The notes: generated by a model not told the origin, from the letters alone. Shown: positions 6,790-16,285, counted from the first letter of the stretch. The stretch is DNA of 36,941 bases from an uncultured Planctomycetaceae bacterium (GCA_937888715.1 CALARU010000111.1:1-36941), one strand, 5' to 3'. A program made the numbers and translations.

Positions 6790-8226
6790 CTAAACTTTCT
6801 GAGGCACGACAAAACCATCACGATAAGGCCTGGTAAGAAGCGCATTGGCCTCTGCATCACTGGTGAACTTTTCGCTTGCAGCATCGAAATCCAACTTACG
6901 GCCAAGCTTATAACTCATGCCATCCAACTTAAGGCCATTGCCTTTGGTAAGATGTTCTTCCATCCTGCCAAGGGTTTCGTAAGCGTTCTTGTCATCGCCA
7001 AACGCTTTGGTTTTTTCAGAGAAAGGAACATCTTTGCCCAACCTGACTGAGAGGTTTGCAAGATGACAACAAGCGCTAGAGTAGTGTCCTTCAAGAACTT
7101 CTGCATCAAGCAATTCGTTTTTACGGGAACGAACAGCCGAGATGAAATTTCCGAAGATACCACCACCAATACCCCGCTTGGGAGCATCGATGGAAACAAG
7201 AGGTTCGCCCTTGTCTGAGCCTTTTTTGAAGAACTTGCCTCCTGCAATCGTACCATTTTCGAAGTGAAGGATATTGCCTACTTTTTCGCCCATGAGAGAA
7301 TCAGTCTTCAAGCCACGAACTTCAAAAACAAGCATGGTCTGACCGAAGTCGAGGAAGCTGATCTGAGTGTTGGGAGTTTCGCCTTGATCCGTATAACCAA
7401 ATCTCCCCCCGAGAGAAATAACAGATTTGGGAAGAGTAGCGTTGGGTATGAGCCAGCGGGCAATATCCATCTGGTGAACGCCCTGATTGCCAATATCACC
7501 ATTACCGAAATCCCAGAACCAATGCCAATTGTAATGAACAAAGTTTGAGTTGAAAGGTCGAGAGGAAGCGGGCCCGAGCCAAAGGTTGTAATCAATTTCC
7601 GTAGGGGCCCGGGAGTTATCCTTAATACCAATGGTGCCTCGGGGTTTGTAGCAAAGAGCCCGGGAAACAAGCAATTTGCCATAAGTTCCAGCTTTGACAA
7701 TTTCAGCAAGTTTGGCCCAACTATCACTGGATCTGCTTTGGGTACCATGTTGAACCATGCGCTTGTTTTTGCGTGCGGTTTCAACAGCGATGCGTCCTTC
7801 ATGAACATTATGGCTCATGGGTTTTTCAACATAAACATCCTTGCCCGCCTGACACGCCCAGATGGTCATGAGGCTATGCCAGTGGTTGGGGGTTGCGATG
7901 GAAACAGCGTCCACATTTTTATCAGCAAGTGCTTCGCGGATATCTTGAACAGTTTTGGGAGCCTTGCCTGTTTTGCCTTCAACATCCTTGACCCGTTTGG
8001 AAAAAGTCCGCTTATCGGGATCAACCAAGTAAGCGATCTCGACCCCTTTCTGCGAAACATACCCACCAACATGGGCAGAGCCCCTGCCATTCAATCCTGC
8101 AATCGCAACACGAACAGTATCATTTGCGCCCAGCACCTTGCCCGAAGATTTTGTACCTGCAATCGTAATGGTTGCAGCAACTGCAAGTGCAGCTTTGCCA
8201 AACTGTCTGCGATCTAATCTGGTCAT
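6790..8226 (-). CDS. Gfo/Idh/MocA family oxidoreductase, Tat-exported
   Basis: A 478-residue NAD(P)-dependent oxidoreductase-like protein. The N-terminus carries a twin-arginine signal, DRRQFGKAALAVAA, so it should be exported folded with its cofactor. After it comes a Rossmann strand-turn VRVAIAGLNGRGSAH, then ATPNHWH and the family hallmark EKPMSHN. The C-terminal half is the usual beta-sheet substrate domain. Upstream in-frame starts exist to 8265, but GGGAG six bases before the ATG at 8226 makes this the best start. Planctomycetes encode many such secreted paralogues whose sugar substrates are unassigned. It lies 45 bp after the secreted hydrolase gene and ends at a strong terminator, so it is the last gene of a likely three-gene unit. 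Confidence 0.92.
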   Translation of the reverse strand: MTRLDRRQFGKAALAVAATITIAGTKSSGKVLGANDTVRVAIAGLNGRGSAHVGGYVSQKGVEIAYLVDPDKRTFSKRVKDVEGKTGKAPKTVQDIREALADKNVDAVSIATPNHWHSLMTIWACQAGKDVYVEKPMSHNVHEGRIAVETARKNKRMVQHGTQSRSSDSWAKLAEIVKAGTYGKLLVSRALCYKPRGTIGIKDNSRAPTEIDYNLWLGPASSRPFNSNFVHYNWHWFWDFGNGDIGNQGVHQMDIARWLIPNATLPKSVISLGGRFGYTDQGETPNTQISFLDFGQTMLVFEVRGLKTDSLMGEKVGNILHFENGTIAGGKFFKKGSDKGEPLVSIDAPKRGIGGGIFGNFISAVRSRKNELLDAEVLEGHYSSACCHLANLSVRLGKDVPFSEKTKAFGDDKNAYETLGRMEEHLTKGNGLKLDGMSYKLGRKLDFDAASEKFTSDAEANALLTRPYRDGFVVPQKV

Positions 8227-8271
8227 GTTCATCTCCCAAAAATAATCGGTATCATCAACACTCAAGACGAA

Positions 8272-10275
8272 TTATTCAAACTTCCAGGCATCGTTGAAGA
8301 AGCCTGCGGTTTTAACTTTGCCCGGAAACCGTGCATTAGGCGCAATGTTCAAATCGATCACCGCATAATCAGGCAACTTGGCAATCTGCCTAGCGTTGTT
8401 CAAATAATCATAATCCCTGAAAGTAAACCCACTGTTAAGCACGACATACTTGCCTGGGTTTTCTGGGTTGGGATGAATCATGATAAGTGCATGATCACTG
8501 GAACTGAACTTTTCCTTGTTCACCACTAATTCAGAACCCCATTGCACAGGAAGCTTGGAAGCAATCTTTGCTATAAGTTTGTTGCTGCTCGCATCACCCC
8601 AAAGGATCAAATGATTTTTCTTGATATCTTCCTCGGTAACGTCGGTATCGTTTTTAACACGGGCCTCGCCTCGGAACTGCTTACGCCAATGATCCAAAGA
8701 ACGATCCATCTCGGCTTTCACCCAAGCCTGTACTTTAGGGTTCTTGGATTCACCGGTAGGGCGAACCACCAAAAAGCTATCCATAAACGCATCATCAATG
8801 GGGCCGGATAAACCATGCACTTTGCGCTCGCCCGGCGCAGTGGGCGCGGTCACCAATTTCCAGATATTGTTTTCTTTACGAAAATGAGCAACCCAAGAAC
8901 GATCAGATTGTGGCGCATCGCAAGTGATTTCAACACCATCAAGAATAACCTTGGTTTTTTGCGTAACATCCAGCGGGCATAATCCACTGGGCATTCTCAA
9001 AGTCAACCCTTCAACATTAGTGGTGCTGGCTTTGATGGTTTTAGAATCGACTATTTCTGCATCAACCAACGCTTTTTCCCAATGCTGTTTAAGAAGATCA
9101 ACCTGCACCCAAAGCATCTGATTATAACGCAGGGTATAGGTAGAGAAACGAATCCGCTTTGGAATCGGGTTACGACCTTTTTCAACAATGGCATCAATAC
9201 GATCGCTGACTTCTTTTTTCGCAGCCGGATGATAGCTGTGCCCGGTTTTTGGCCCGATAATATGACGAAGCTCTATGCCTTCTTTTTTCAAATAGGTTTC
9301 CATGATATCAGCGGCTTGCTTTTGATTATCAATCTCGCCGCTATAAGCAACGACTGGAAGATTGGCGAGGTTGATGGCCCAATCGGTGCAATCATACCAA
9401 TGAAGCAGCTTCTTTTCCCAAGCATTGGGGGTGATGATTTCTTTCTGAAAGACTCTTAGGAATTCAGGGGTTTCCGAAAAGCCAGCACCCGGAGCTGCAG
9501 CGGCCCATCTTCCAGGGTAATGCACTGCGAACTGCCAGCATGCTGCACCGCCCATCGAGAAACCGCGAATCACAACCCTATTGCGATCAATCGAATAATT
9601 GTTTTCAACATGATTCATTGCTTCGATGCCATCCATTTCGCCTGCGAACTTATTGGCACAGCAATATCTGCCATACAGCTGCAGCACCATGCCGCCCGCT
9701 GGAACAAATTGGCCTGCACTACGCATCACACCTTCAACAAAGTTTAACTCAGAAAGTTTTTCCCCTCTGCCATGGCACCAAAGATCAAGCCTGCGCTTGC
9801 GATCAGCCATACCGGTGTAATCAGCAGGGATAGCGATGCCATAGGGTTGAACAGAATTATCAATTTTGGAACGATAACCACGAACAACCAAACCGGTAGC
9901 AGTAATCCAAGGTGCTTTACCTTCGGCAAGAGACTTGGCACGATCCATGCCTAATTGCAGGTGTTTCTTGGCTATGGGGAATTCTTTGACATCGTAAAAT
10001 TCGTTGTGGGCAAGAGCATAGCGAACGCTGTTATGAAAGATTTCGACATCTGGAAGAAGCTCTGCTTGGGGTTTTCCAGCGAGTGATTTTTTGAGTATGG
10101 CAATTTGTTTGCCCAGATCATCAACACCTTTTTGCAAATCAGCACGAACCTCTGCAGGCACCATGACTCCCTCTGGGGGAACGGGTCGCACTTTTTCAGC
10201 GATGTTATCCTGCGGGCCATCCGCAAGTACAAAAAGCACGGATGCGAAAAAAAGTGAAGCAGTAAGGATTCTCAT
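8272..10275 (-). CDS. Secreted alpha/beta hydrolase (prolyl-oligopeptidase/esterase-like)
   Basis: A 667-residue protein with a Sec signal peptide (about residues 1-18). The central domain is an alpha/beta hydrolase: an oxyanion-type strand with HGRGEK, then GFSMGGAACWQ with the nucleophile in G-x-S-x-G, followed by WAAAAPGAGF. An aspartate is likely in the AYSGEIDNQ region and the histidine in GPKTGHSY. The C-terminal 280 residues carry a beta-rich region with no family I can name. The domain order resembles planctomycete prolyl-oligopeptidase-family or carbohydrate-esterase proteins. The chosen ATG has a purine-rich GAGAG upstream. It sits between two Gfo/Idh/MocA genes, which suggests action on a carbohydrate or glycoconjugate; the substrate is inferred, not seen. 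Confidence 0.87.
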   Translation of the reverse strand: MRILTASLFFASVLFVLADGPQDNIAEKVRPVPPEGVMVPAEVRADLQKGVDDLGKQIAILKKSLAGKPQAELLPDVEIFHNSVRYALAHNEFYDVKEFPIAKKHLQLGMDRAKSLAEGKAPWITATGLVVRGYRSKIDNSVQPYGIAIPADYTGMADRKRRLDLWCHGRGEKLSELNFVEGVMRSAGQFVPAGGMVLQLYGRYCCANKFAGEMDGIEAMNHVENNYSIDRNRVVIRGFSMGGAACWQFAVHYPGRWAAAAPGAGFSETPEFLRVFQKEIITPNAWEKKLLHWYDCTDWAINLANLPVVAYSGEIDNQKQAADIMETYLKKEGIELRHIIGPKTGHSYHPAAKKEVSDRIDAIVEKGRNPIPKRIRFSTYTLRYNQMLWVQVDLLKQHWEKALVDAEIVDSKTIKASTTNVEGLTLRMPSGLCPLDVTQKTKVILDGVEITCDAPQSDRSWVAHFRKENNIWKLVTAPTAPGERKVHGLSGPIDDAFMDSFLVVRPTGESKNPKVQAWVKAEMDRSLDHWRKQFRGEARVKNDTDVTEEDIKKNHLILWGDASSNKLIAKIASKLPVQWGSELVVNKEKFSSSDHALIMIHPNPENPGKYVVLNSGFTFRDYDYLNNARQIAKLPDYAVIDLNIAPNARFPGKVKTAGFFNDAWKFE

Positions 10276-10302
10276 GGTAGCACTCTCTAAGGTGTGAAAG
10301 AA

Positions 10303-10342
10303 CCCACCCTGCTTTCACAAGGTGGTGAAATCACAGGGTGGG
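10303..10342 (-). promoter_or_regulatory. Intercistronic stem-loop
   Basis: Perfect 9-bp arms CCCACCCTG and CAGGGTGGG enclose a further TTTCAC/GTGAAA stem. It sits in the 98-bp gap between the first Gfo/Idh/MocA gene and the hydrolase gene. On the minus strand no clean T-run follows, so partial termination or mRNA processing within the unit is more likely than full termination. Confidence 0.55.
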
Positions 10343-10373
10343 AAAAAGAATCAACAGAATCAACCAGCTAATA

Positions 10374-11768
10374 CTAAAGCGAATAACCCTTGCGATATTC
10401 AAAATGCAAGTGTTGCTCGGCAGCAGAATCATTGGTGAACTTGAACGCTGGGCCATCCCATTCAAGCTTCTTGCCTGCCATCTTCATGCCAACATTACCA
10501 AGCAAAATAGCTTCGGTAAGCATGCCAGCATAATTGAAGTTCGACATTGCAATGGAAGGATCATTCTTGCGAATAGCTTCAACCCATTCAGACTTCATGC
10601 CGCCATCGCCCTTGCCATTGCGGGGAAGAACCTGAGCAACCTTGGGTTTTTCCATAGCCGAACCATCAAGGTTATAGATTCTAAATGAAGCACCATAATC
10701 GTTGGGGGAATAAATGATCCCCTTATCACCAACGAGGATGGAACCGGAAGCAACAAGCTTTTCTTCCTTGCCATCTTTGCCCTTGGCAAGAACTTTAGCC
10801 TGAAGTTCCTTGGGAGGATGAACAAGAACATTATCTTTCTTGCCTTCGTACCAGTTGAGGGTGACAGGCGCCATGGTATCGCGCGCTGGGAATTGCAAAG
10901 CAACCGTTGCCCAACCTGGATAGGTTTCGACATTGGTCTTTTCGCAATTGGAAAGAACAGAAGTCGGGTGGCCAAGCTTCAGAGCCATGAATGCCATGTT
11001 AGCAGTATGGCAAGCCATATCACCAAGGGCGCCAGTGCCGAAATCCCACCAGCCACGCCAAGCAAAAGGATGATAACCAGGAGCATAAGGGCGCATTTGG
11101 GAAGGCCCGATGAATTCATCCCAATGAACATGTTTAGGGCATTCATGGGTACCGGTTGGTCGGGTGGTAACTTTAGGAGCTTGTGGCCAAATAGGCCTGT
11201 TGGTCCAAACATGAACTTCCTTAACTTGGCCAATAACGCCTGCACGGATAAGTTCAACTGCTTCGCGGAGGCCGTTTTCAGCGGTACCTTGATTACCCAT
11301 CTGGGTGCAGACCTTCTTTTCAACAGCAAGTTCACGAAGAACGCGAGCTTCTTTTACAGTGTGAGTTAAAGGCTTTTGCACATAAACATGCTTACCCATT
11401 CGCATAGCCATCGCAGCAGCGGGTGCATGGGTATGATCAGGGGTACCGATAACTACAGCATCGATATCCTTGCCCATTTCTTCAAGCATTTTGCGGAAGT
11501 CATTATATTTCTTAGCTTTGGTGAACTTTTCACCCTTCTTGCCAAGGGTGTTATCATCGATATCGCAGATACCAACAACTTCGCCAAGGGCGCCCGCTTG
11601 GTCGATATCGCTACCGCCTTTGCCACCAACGCCTACGCCAGCAAAGCGAAGGCCTTCGAGAGCGGATTTCTTTTCTTGTGCGCCAGCAATGCCACCTGCC
11701 AGCCAAAAGCCAGCACCAGCAATGGAAGTTTGTTTAACAAAACTGCGACGATCAGGTTTTCTAATCAT
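10374..11768 (-). CDS. Gfo/Idh/MocA family oxidoreductase, Tat-exported (second copy)
   Basis: A 464-residue protein. A twin-arginine signal PDRRSFVKQTSIAGAGFWLA is followed by LRFAGVGVGGKGGSDI (Rossmann Gly-rich turn), VVIGTPDHTH and the signature QKPLTH, here with Gln in place of the usual Glu of EKP. The C-terminal substrate domain contains WDFGTGALGDMACH, a segment common to planctomycete members with a likely catalytic His. The start at 11768 is fixed by AGGAG eight bases upstream; the frame is open to 11828 without support. It is only distantly similar to the copy at 6790-8226, so this is not a recent duplication. It is probably the first gene of the unit with the hydrolase and the second oxidoreductase. 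The substrate is unknown. Confidence 0.92.
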   Translation of the reverse strand: MIRKPDRRSFVKQTSIAGAGFWLAGGIAGAQEKKSALEGLRFAGVGVGGKGGSDIDQAGALGEVVGICDIDDNTLGKKGEKFTKAKKYNDFRKMLEEMGKDIDAVVIGTPDHTHAPAAAMAMRMGKHVYVQKPLTHTVKEARVLRELAVEKKVCTQMGNQGTAENGLREAVELIRAGVIGQVKEVHVWTNRPIWPQAPKVTTRPTGTHECPKHVHWDEFIGPSQMRPYAPGYHPFAWRGWWDFGTGALGDMACHTANMAFMALKLGHPTSVLSNCEKTNVETYPGWATVALQFPARDTMAPVTLNWYEGKKDNVLVHPPKELQAKVLAKGKDGKEEKLVASGSILVGDKGIIYSPNDYGASFRIYNLDGSAMEKPKVAQVLPRNGKGDGGMKSEWVEAIRKNDPSIAMSNFNYAGMLTEAILLGNVGMKMAGKKLEWDGPAFKFTNDSAAEQHLHFEYRKGYSL

Positions 11769-11793
11769 TTTGATTGCTCCTAGAAATAAATAA

Positions 11794-11825
11794 CAAAAAC
11801 AGTACCACCTCCGGTATAGAGGTGG
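11794..11825 (-). terminator. Probable terminator after the YdjM-like gene
   Basis: Arms CCACCTC (11805-11811) and GAGGTGG (11819-11825) form a 7-bp hairpin. On the minus strand a TTTTTG run begins a few bases later. It falls between the stop of the metal-dependent hydrolase gene (11858) and the start of the oxidoreductase gene (11768), marking a likely transcript boundary. Confidence 0.5.
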
Positions 11826-11857
11826 CAAAAGGCTGGATCAGAATCTAGAGGTCTAGT

Positions 11858-12610
11858 CTAAAGCTGAGAGAAGCGTTGTGCAACAGGTTTTACAGTTTTT
11901 GTGAGAGGTTGCACTTTGGGGGGCATAACATGCAAGCCATCGCTATTAGGCTTTTTGTCACTTTTTACCGCTAAGGCATGATGTTCAAAATCAATCCAGG
12001 CAAAATAACTGACTGCAATGCACAAAGACCATGCAAACAAGTTGGGAAAAAGCGAAGGGCCAAAGAACTTGACAGCAGTTCCTGCAAACTGGTTAAGCTC
12101 AATACTTACACCGTTAAAATCAACACTACAAAGCTCATCCAAAACCAAATGCGACAAGAATCCAACCATAGCACTAGCAGCCATATAAACACGAAGCATT
12201 GTAGAGTCATGGGTATAACAAAGGAAAACCAGACCGCCCGCAATAACCATCGCGGGGATACTATGGAACATCCCCCGGTGCACACTTAAATGCCTAAATA
12301 TATTCGAAAGCCCAAATCGTATAAATACATAAAGAATAGCTAATATCGCAAATGTTTGATCTTCAGTGAGGCCAAATCCCAGCATGCGCTTAAGCAGCAT
12401 CAACGGCACAACCACCGCAGTAAGGTTGAACATTTCGCGTACGGGAACGCCACTACTACTATCGAGATCGGGTAGCAACCCACTAACTGCGGTAATACCC
12501 GCAGCCATCAAGCTGGTGCCCCAATCGAGATCAAAATAAAAAGTAGCAAGCAAGCCGTTAGCTACTGCCAGCATGGAAGAAAACTTAAGATGTCCGCGAT
12601 AACTAGCCAT
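11858..12610 (-). CDS. Membrane-bound metal-dependent hydrolase (YdjM/LexA-regulated type)
   Basis: A 250-residue integral membrane protein with about five hydrophobic spans. The family's metal-binding motifs are visible: GLLPDLDSSSG near residue 45, HRGMFHS near residue 115 and SHLVLDEL near residue 160. This is the pattern of the YdjM-like inner-membrane metal-dependent hydrolases, whose substrate is not established. AAGGAGG lies just before the ATG, one of the strongest RBSs in the window. The 60-residue C-terminal tail is basic and cytoplasmic in appearance. The gene lies 34 bp after the prolyl oligopeptidase gene on the same strand and may be co-transcribed with it. Confidence 0.88.
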   Translation of the reverse strand: MASYRGHLKFSSMLAVANGLLATFYFDLDWGTSLMAAGITAVSGLLPDLDSSSGVPVREMFNLTAVVVPLMLLKRMLGFGLTEDQTFAILAILYVFIRFGLSNIFRHLSVHRGMFHSIPAMVIAGGLVFLCYTHDSTMLRVYMAASAMVGFLSHLVLDELCSVDFNGVSIELNQFAGTAVKFFGPSLFPNLFAWSLCIAVSYFAWIDFEHHALAVKSDKKPNSDGLHVMPPKVQPLTKTVKPVAQRFSQL

Positions 12611-12644
12611 AAAGCACCTCCTTGTGCCAAGCGAGAACTATAAA

Positions 12645-14783
12645 TCAATCAGGCTTCATGCCCAGATTTTTAAAGAGAAATCCCATTTGATCTGCAACTT
12701 CATCAAGAATTTTGGCAGTAGGCTTACCCGCACCATGGCCCGCCTTTGTTTCAATCCTAATAAGCATGGGGTTGGGCCCCTTGTTGCACTCTTGCAACAT
12801 TGCTGCAAATTTAAAACTATGGCCAGGCACCACACGATCATCCGTATCCGCAGTAGTAATCATCGTGGCAGGGTAGCGAGTTCCCTTTTTAAGATTATGA
12901 TAAGGCGAGTAAGCGTAAATAGCTTTGAATTCATCTGCATTATCCGCAGAACCGTAATCATCAACCCAGAAACGCCCAGCAGTAAACTTATGAAACCGAA
13001 GCATATCCATCACGCCCACCGCGGGAAGGCATGCACCGAATAAATCGGGCCGCTGCGCCATGCAGGCACCCACCAACAATCCACCATTGCTACCACCCTG
13101 AATCGCCAGCTTAGAGCTTTGGGTGTATTTTTCATTAATGAGCCATTGCGCCCCTGCAATAAAATCATCAAAGACATTTTGTTTAAGAAGCTTGGTGCCC
13201 GCTTTATGCCAGGCATCGCCATACTCGCCACCGCCACGCAAGTTTGCAACTGCGAATACCCCACCCATTTCCAACCAAGCTATCCTGCTGACAGAAAACG
13301 AAGGCGTAAGCGAAATATTAAAACCACCATACCCATACAGCAGCACCGGGTTGTTGCCATCTTTCTTCAACCCCTTGCGGTAAGTGATAAACATAGGCAC
13401 CTTAGTGCCGTCCTTGCTTGGATAAAAGACTTGCTCGACCTGATAATCATCGGGGTTGAACTTAACCTTTGCGGTGCGATAAACTTCGCTGGTACCTTTT
13501 TTCAAATCATAACGATAAATGGAAGGTGGTGTTGCAAAGCTGGAAAAAGAGTAAAAGGTTTCGCTAGCGTTTTGCCTGCCACCAAAACCACCCGCAGTTC
13601 CAATCCCAGGCAGGGGAAATTCAGATGATGTTTTTCCATCGAGTGAAAACATCCGAACTAAAGTCCGGGCATCCTTCAAATAGCTTGCAATCAATTGTTT
13701 TCCAAAAAGGCTAGCACCCTGCAGAGCTTCTTTTGTCTCGGGGATAACTTCCACCCAGTTGGCAGGTTCAGGCTTTTCAAGGCTTATTGATACAACCCGG
13801 TGCAATGCAGCTTTGTAATTCGTCTTGAAATAAAGGGTGCTACCATCATTACCCACCAAGGAATATTCATTGTCAAAATTATCGATCAGATCCACGGGTT
13901 GCGAATCTTTTTTAGTCAGATCAAAATAAGTAACCCGATAATTATGATCGGTGCCTTTCCACGTGGTGATGAGCAGGTATTTCCCATCTTCAGTAACTTC
14001 GGTTTGAAAACCCCATTCAGGATGATCAGGGCGCTTGTAAATTAATTTATCTTCTGATTGAGCTGTTCCAACTTTGTGGAAATAAACCTTCTGATTGAGA
14101 TTAAGCCCTTGGAATTTAGTGCCTGCTGCGGGTTCATCAAACCTGCTGTAATAAATACCCTTGGCATCTGGAGTCCATGCAGGGCTTGCAAATTTGACCC
14201 AACGAAGCTCGTCTACAAGCTGTGCCCCAGTATCAACATTTAAAATGCGCCAAACATGCCAGTCAGAGCCTGCTTCAGCGATGCCATATGCAAGAAGCTT
14301 CCCATCATCACTGGGAATCCAAGAGGAAAGAGCAACGGTGCCATCTTTCGCCATGGTGTTAGGGTCTAGGAGTATGCGGGGTTTTCCTTGAAGTCCATCT
14401 TGAACTAAAAGAACCGCTTGGTTTTGCAATCCATCATTGCGGGTGAAGAAATACCTGCCTTCACGAACAACTGGCGTAGAGAATTTTTCGTAATCCCACA
14501 GCTCTGCAAGGCGCTTGCGAATTTTTACGCGCTCGGGGATCGCAGCCAGATAGGCATTGGTGATAAGATTTTCCGCTTCAACCCAATCTTTCACTTCAGT
14601 AGAATTTCGAACATCATTTTCTAACCAACGATAAGGATCCGTAACTTTAGTTCCATGATAATTATCGACCTGTTCAATTTTTTTAGTGCTTGGATATTTC
14701 AATGGAGAGCCCTGAGCTTTAAGTGATTGGCTACTGAATAAAGAGATAATAACCCCAAGAAGAAACAAGGATCGATATTTCAT
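12645..14783 (-). CDS. Prolyl oligopeptidase, S9A family, secreted
   Basis: A 712-residue serine peptidase that cleaves short peptides after proline. A signal peptide (residues 1-22, ending near SLKAQ) is followed by the S9A N-terminal segment YPSTKKIEQVDNYHGTKVTDPYRWLE, the seven-bladed propeller and the alpha/beta hydrolase domain. The catalytic triad reads Ser565 in GGSNGG, Asp648 in DTDDRVV and His683 in AGHGAG, close to the spacing in the mammalian enzyme (554/641/680). Upstream in-frame codons to 14840 exist, but the ATG at 14783 gives a proper signal peptide. The RBS is weak. Length and motifs are complete, so it should be active in the periplasm or outside the cell. Confidence 0.94.
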   Translation of the reverse strand: MKYRSLFLLGVIISLFSSQSLKAQGSPLKYPSTKKIEQVDNYHGTKVTDPYRWLENDVRNSTEVKDWVEAENLITNAYLAAIPERVKIRKRLAELWDYEKFSTPVVREGRYFFTRNDGLQNQAVLLVQDGLQGKPRILLDPNTMAKDGTVALSSWIPSDDGKLLAYGIAEAGSDWHVWRILNVDTGAQLVDELRWVKFASPAWTPDAKGIYYSRFDEPAAGTKFQGLNLNQKVYFHKVGTAQSEDKLIYKRPDHPEWGFQTEVTEDGKYLLITTWKGTDHNYRVTYFDLTKKDSQPVDLIDNFDNEYSLVGNDGSTLYFKTNYKAALHRVVSISLEKPEPANWVEVIPETKEALQGASLFGKQLIASYLKDARTLVRMFSLDGKTSSEFPLPGIGTAGGFGGRQNASETFYSFSSFATPPSIYRYDLKKGTSEVYRTAKVKFNPDDYQVEQVFYPSKDGTKVPMFITYRKGLKKDGNNPVLLYGYGGFNISLTPSFSVSRIAWLEMGGVFAVANLRGGGEYGDAWHKAGTKLLKQNVFDDFIAGAQWLINEKYTQSSKLAIQGGSNGGLLVGACMAQRPDLFGACLPAVGVMDMLRFHKFTAGRFWVDDYGSADNADEFKAIYAYSPYHNLKKGTRYPATMITTADTDDRVVPGHSFKFAAMLQECNKGPNPMLIRIETKAGHGAGKPTAKILDEVADQMGFLFKNLGMKPD

Positions 14784-14912
14784 ATTGGTACACCAAAAAG
14801 CAATAAAGCCAAGCCGTAAGGATAGTGCTTTTAATAGCATTGGGCTTTAAGAGCATAATAATAAAATCAACTGCTGATGAAAAACAGATTCAGCTTCAGT
14901 AAAGAGAGTTAC

Positions 14913-15143
14913 TTAGTTTTCGGGTGCAGGCGCTGGTGCAGGTGCGCCATCTTTTGTAAGTTTACCTGGCCTTGCAATCACTTTATCAACTGAATCGGGT
15001 GGGCCATTAGGGGTAGTCAACCTCATATAATCCCAAAAAAGAAAACCTCCACCTATTAATTGTGCAAGCAATGATAAAATCAAAATGCCTGTGTATGCAT
15101 CACTGCGTGTGCCTGATGAAGAGGCCTTTGCCTTGGCTGCCAT
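14913..15143 (-). CDS. Small single-span membrane protein
   Basis: A 76-residue protein I cannot assign to a family. A Ser/Ala/Lys-rich N-terminus (1-17) leads into one membrane helix (about residues 18-40), followed by a hydrophilic C-terminal part ending in an Ala-Pro repeat. AAGGAGGG precedes the ATG by nine bases, so translation should be efficient. It is the last gene of the 14.9-18.2 kb envelope cluster, 45 bp after the coiled-coil protein gene, and is probably co-expressed with it. Confidence 0.75.
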   Translation of the reverse strand: MAAKAKASSSGTRSDAYTGILILSLLAQLIGGGFLFWDYMRLTTPNGPPDSVDKVIARPGKLTKDGAPAPAPAPEN

Positions 15144-15188
15144 GATTGGATACCCTCCTTGATAAACTTCTTGGTTTAGCTTTTAAAT

Positions 15189-16058
15189 TTAGCTGCCTAA
15201 AATGCGACTTGCAACACGATCACCTGCAATCGGCTTATCTGACAACGGTTTAACTGGTTGGGCAACAGCTTCATTAGGTGTAACTTCGAGAATACGAACA
15301 GTGCCCAGATACTTGGATTGGGTAGCCACCGCAGAAAGCCTGAAGACTTCAAGAGTATGACCTTTAGTAAGGCCAGCATCAGAGCCAATGGAAATTTTGA
15401 TCAAGCCGCTAGAATCAGCAACCTTGACCATGCCTTCGATATTGTCTGGGGGGGGATTCTTACTCGCTTTGTTGACTTGTGAAAGAGCCGAGGTACCACC
15501 TGATTTGGTGCGTTCCATATCTTTTGCCATTTCCCTCAACTGTACTTCTAATCGTTCATTAGTTGATTTAAAAGTTTGTGCAGAGATTCTTTCGGAAATT
15601 TCCTTTGCGCGAGTCTGTTCCAACAGGGTGGAAATTTCTGAATTGCGTCTCACTTCCGCTTTCAGAATCTCGCTCATCTGCGCATTTTGTTCTTGCCTAC
15701 GACTTGATTCTGCAATCGCAGTCTGAAGCACGATATCTTTTTCATTCAGCTTTTTAGAAGCTTCATTGTATTTCTTATCCAAATCATCCTTCACCCTTTT
15801 AAAATCTTCCACTTCCGTTTTCAGCTTGGCAATTTCAACTTCTTTTTCCTTCACCGAAGAAGAGCCACTTTCCTGAAGCGTTTTATTTTCTTCCTGATAG
15901 GTGGTGTTGCTGGCTTTCAGCACGTCTCGCTCGCGCTGTACTTTTACAATTTCAGCATTCTTATTGGTGTCTGCGGTGAAGACCATCAGACCCATTGCAC
16001 CTACGAACAAACTGAATATTAAATTCACAAATACCAGAATTTTTCCTACAGGTGTCAT
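15189..16058 (-). CDS. Membrane-anchored coiled-coil protein with C-terminal beta domain
   Basis: A 289-residue protein. An N-terminal membrane helix (residues 5-27) is followed by a long heptad-rich coiled coil (about 33-190; many Lys/Glu with Leu/Ile/Val at regular spacing) and a compact beta-rich domain (about 208-289) that reads GMVKVADSSGLIKISIGSD and ends with PIAGDRVASRIL. The beta domain resembles the small barrels at the C-termini of FlgT- or MreC-like envelope proteins; this is a resemblance by eye only. The topology places the coiled coil and barrel in the periplasm if the helix is an uncleaved anchor. It belongs to a run of similarly built proteins and may be part of an envelope-spanning scaffold. 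No named family is recognised. Confidence 0.8.
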   Translation of the reverse strand: MTPVGKILVFVNLIFSLFVGAMGLMVFTADTNKNAEIVKVQRERDVLKASNTTYQEENKTLQESGSSSVKEKEVEIAKLKTEVEDFKRVKDDLDKKYNEASKKLNEKDIVLQTAIAESSRRQEQNAQMSEILKAEVRRNSEISTLLEQTRAKEISERISAQTFKSTNERLEVQLREMAKDMERTKSGGTSALSQVNKASKNPPPDNIEGMVKVADSSGLIKISIGSDAGLTKGHTLEVFRLSAVATQSKYLGTVRILEVTPNEAVAQPVKPLSDKPIAGDRVASRILGS

Positions 16059-16285
16059 GGCCAGATCCTCACTTCAATGTTAGGACTTTACAGCAGTCAA
16101 AAACCATTACTATAATCTTAACAGAAACCAAGCAATATATCTTGACAATAGTAATATTCACATCCGGGCGGGACTATGCCTTGTATTAGAATGGTTGTCA
16201 ACTGCAACAATCGCCAGCCAAAGGAATGGGCCAGAAATAGTTGCAAGCATCTAAAAAAAGGGGTAAGAAGGGAAAGAGTGGCAGG

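Noticed and set aside
7308-7808. Leftward 166-residue frame overlapping the first oxidoreductase
   Set aside because: Out of frame with the real gene, no RBS and no recognisable domain.
10818-11369. Rightward 183-residue frame
   Set aside because: It lies fully inside the Gfo/Idh/MocA gene on the other strand and has no protein-like motifs.
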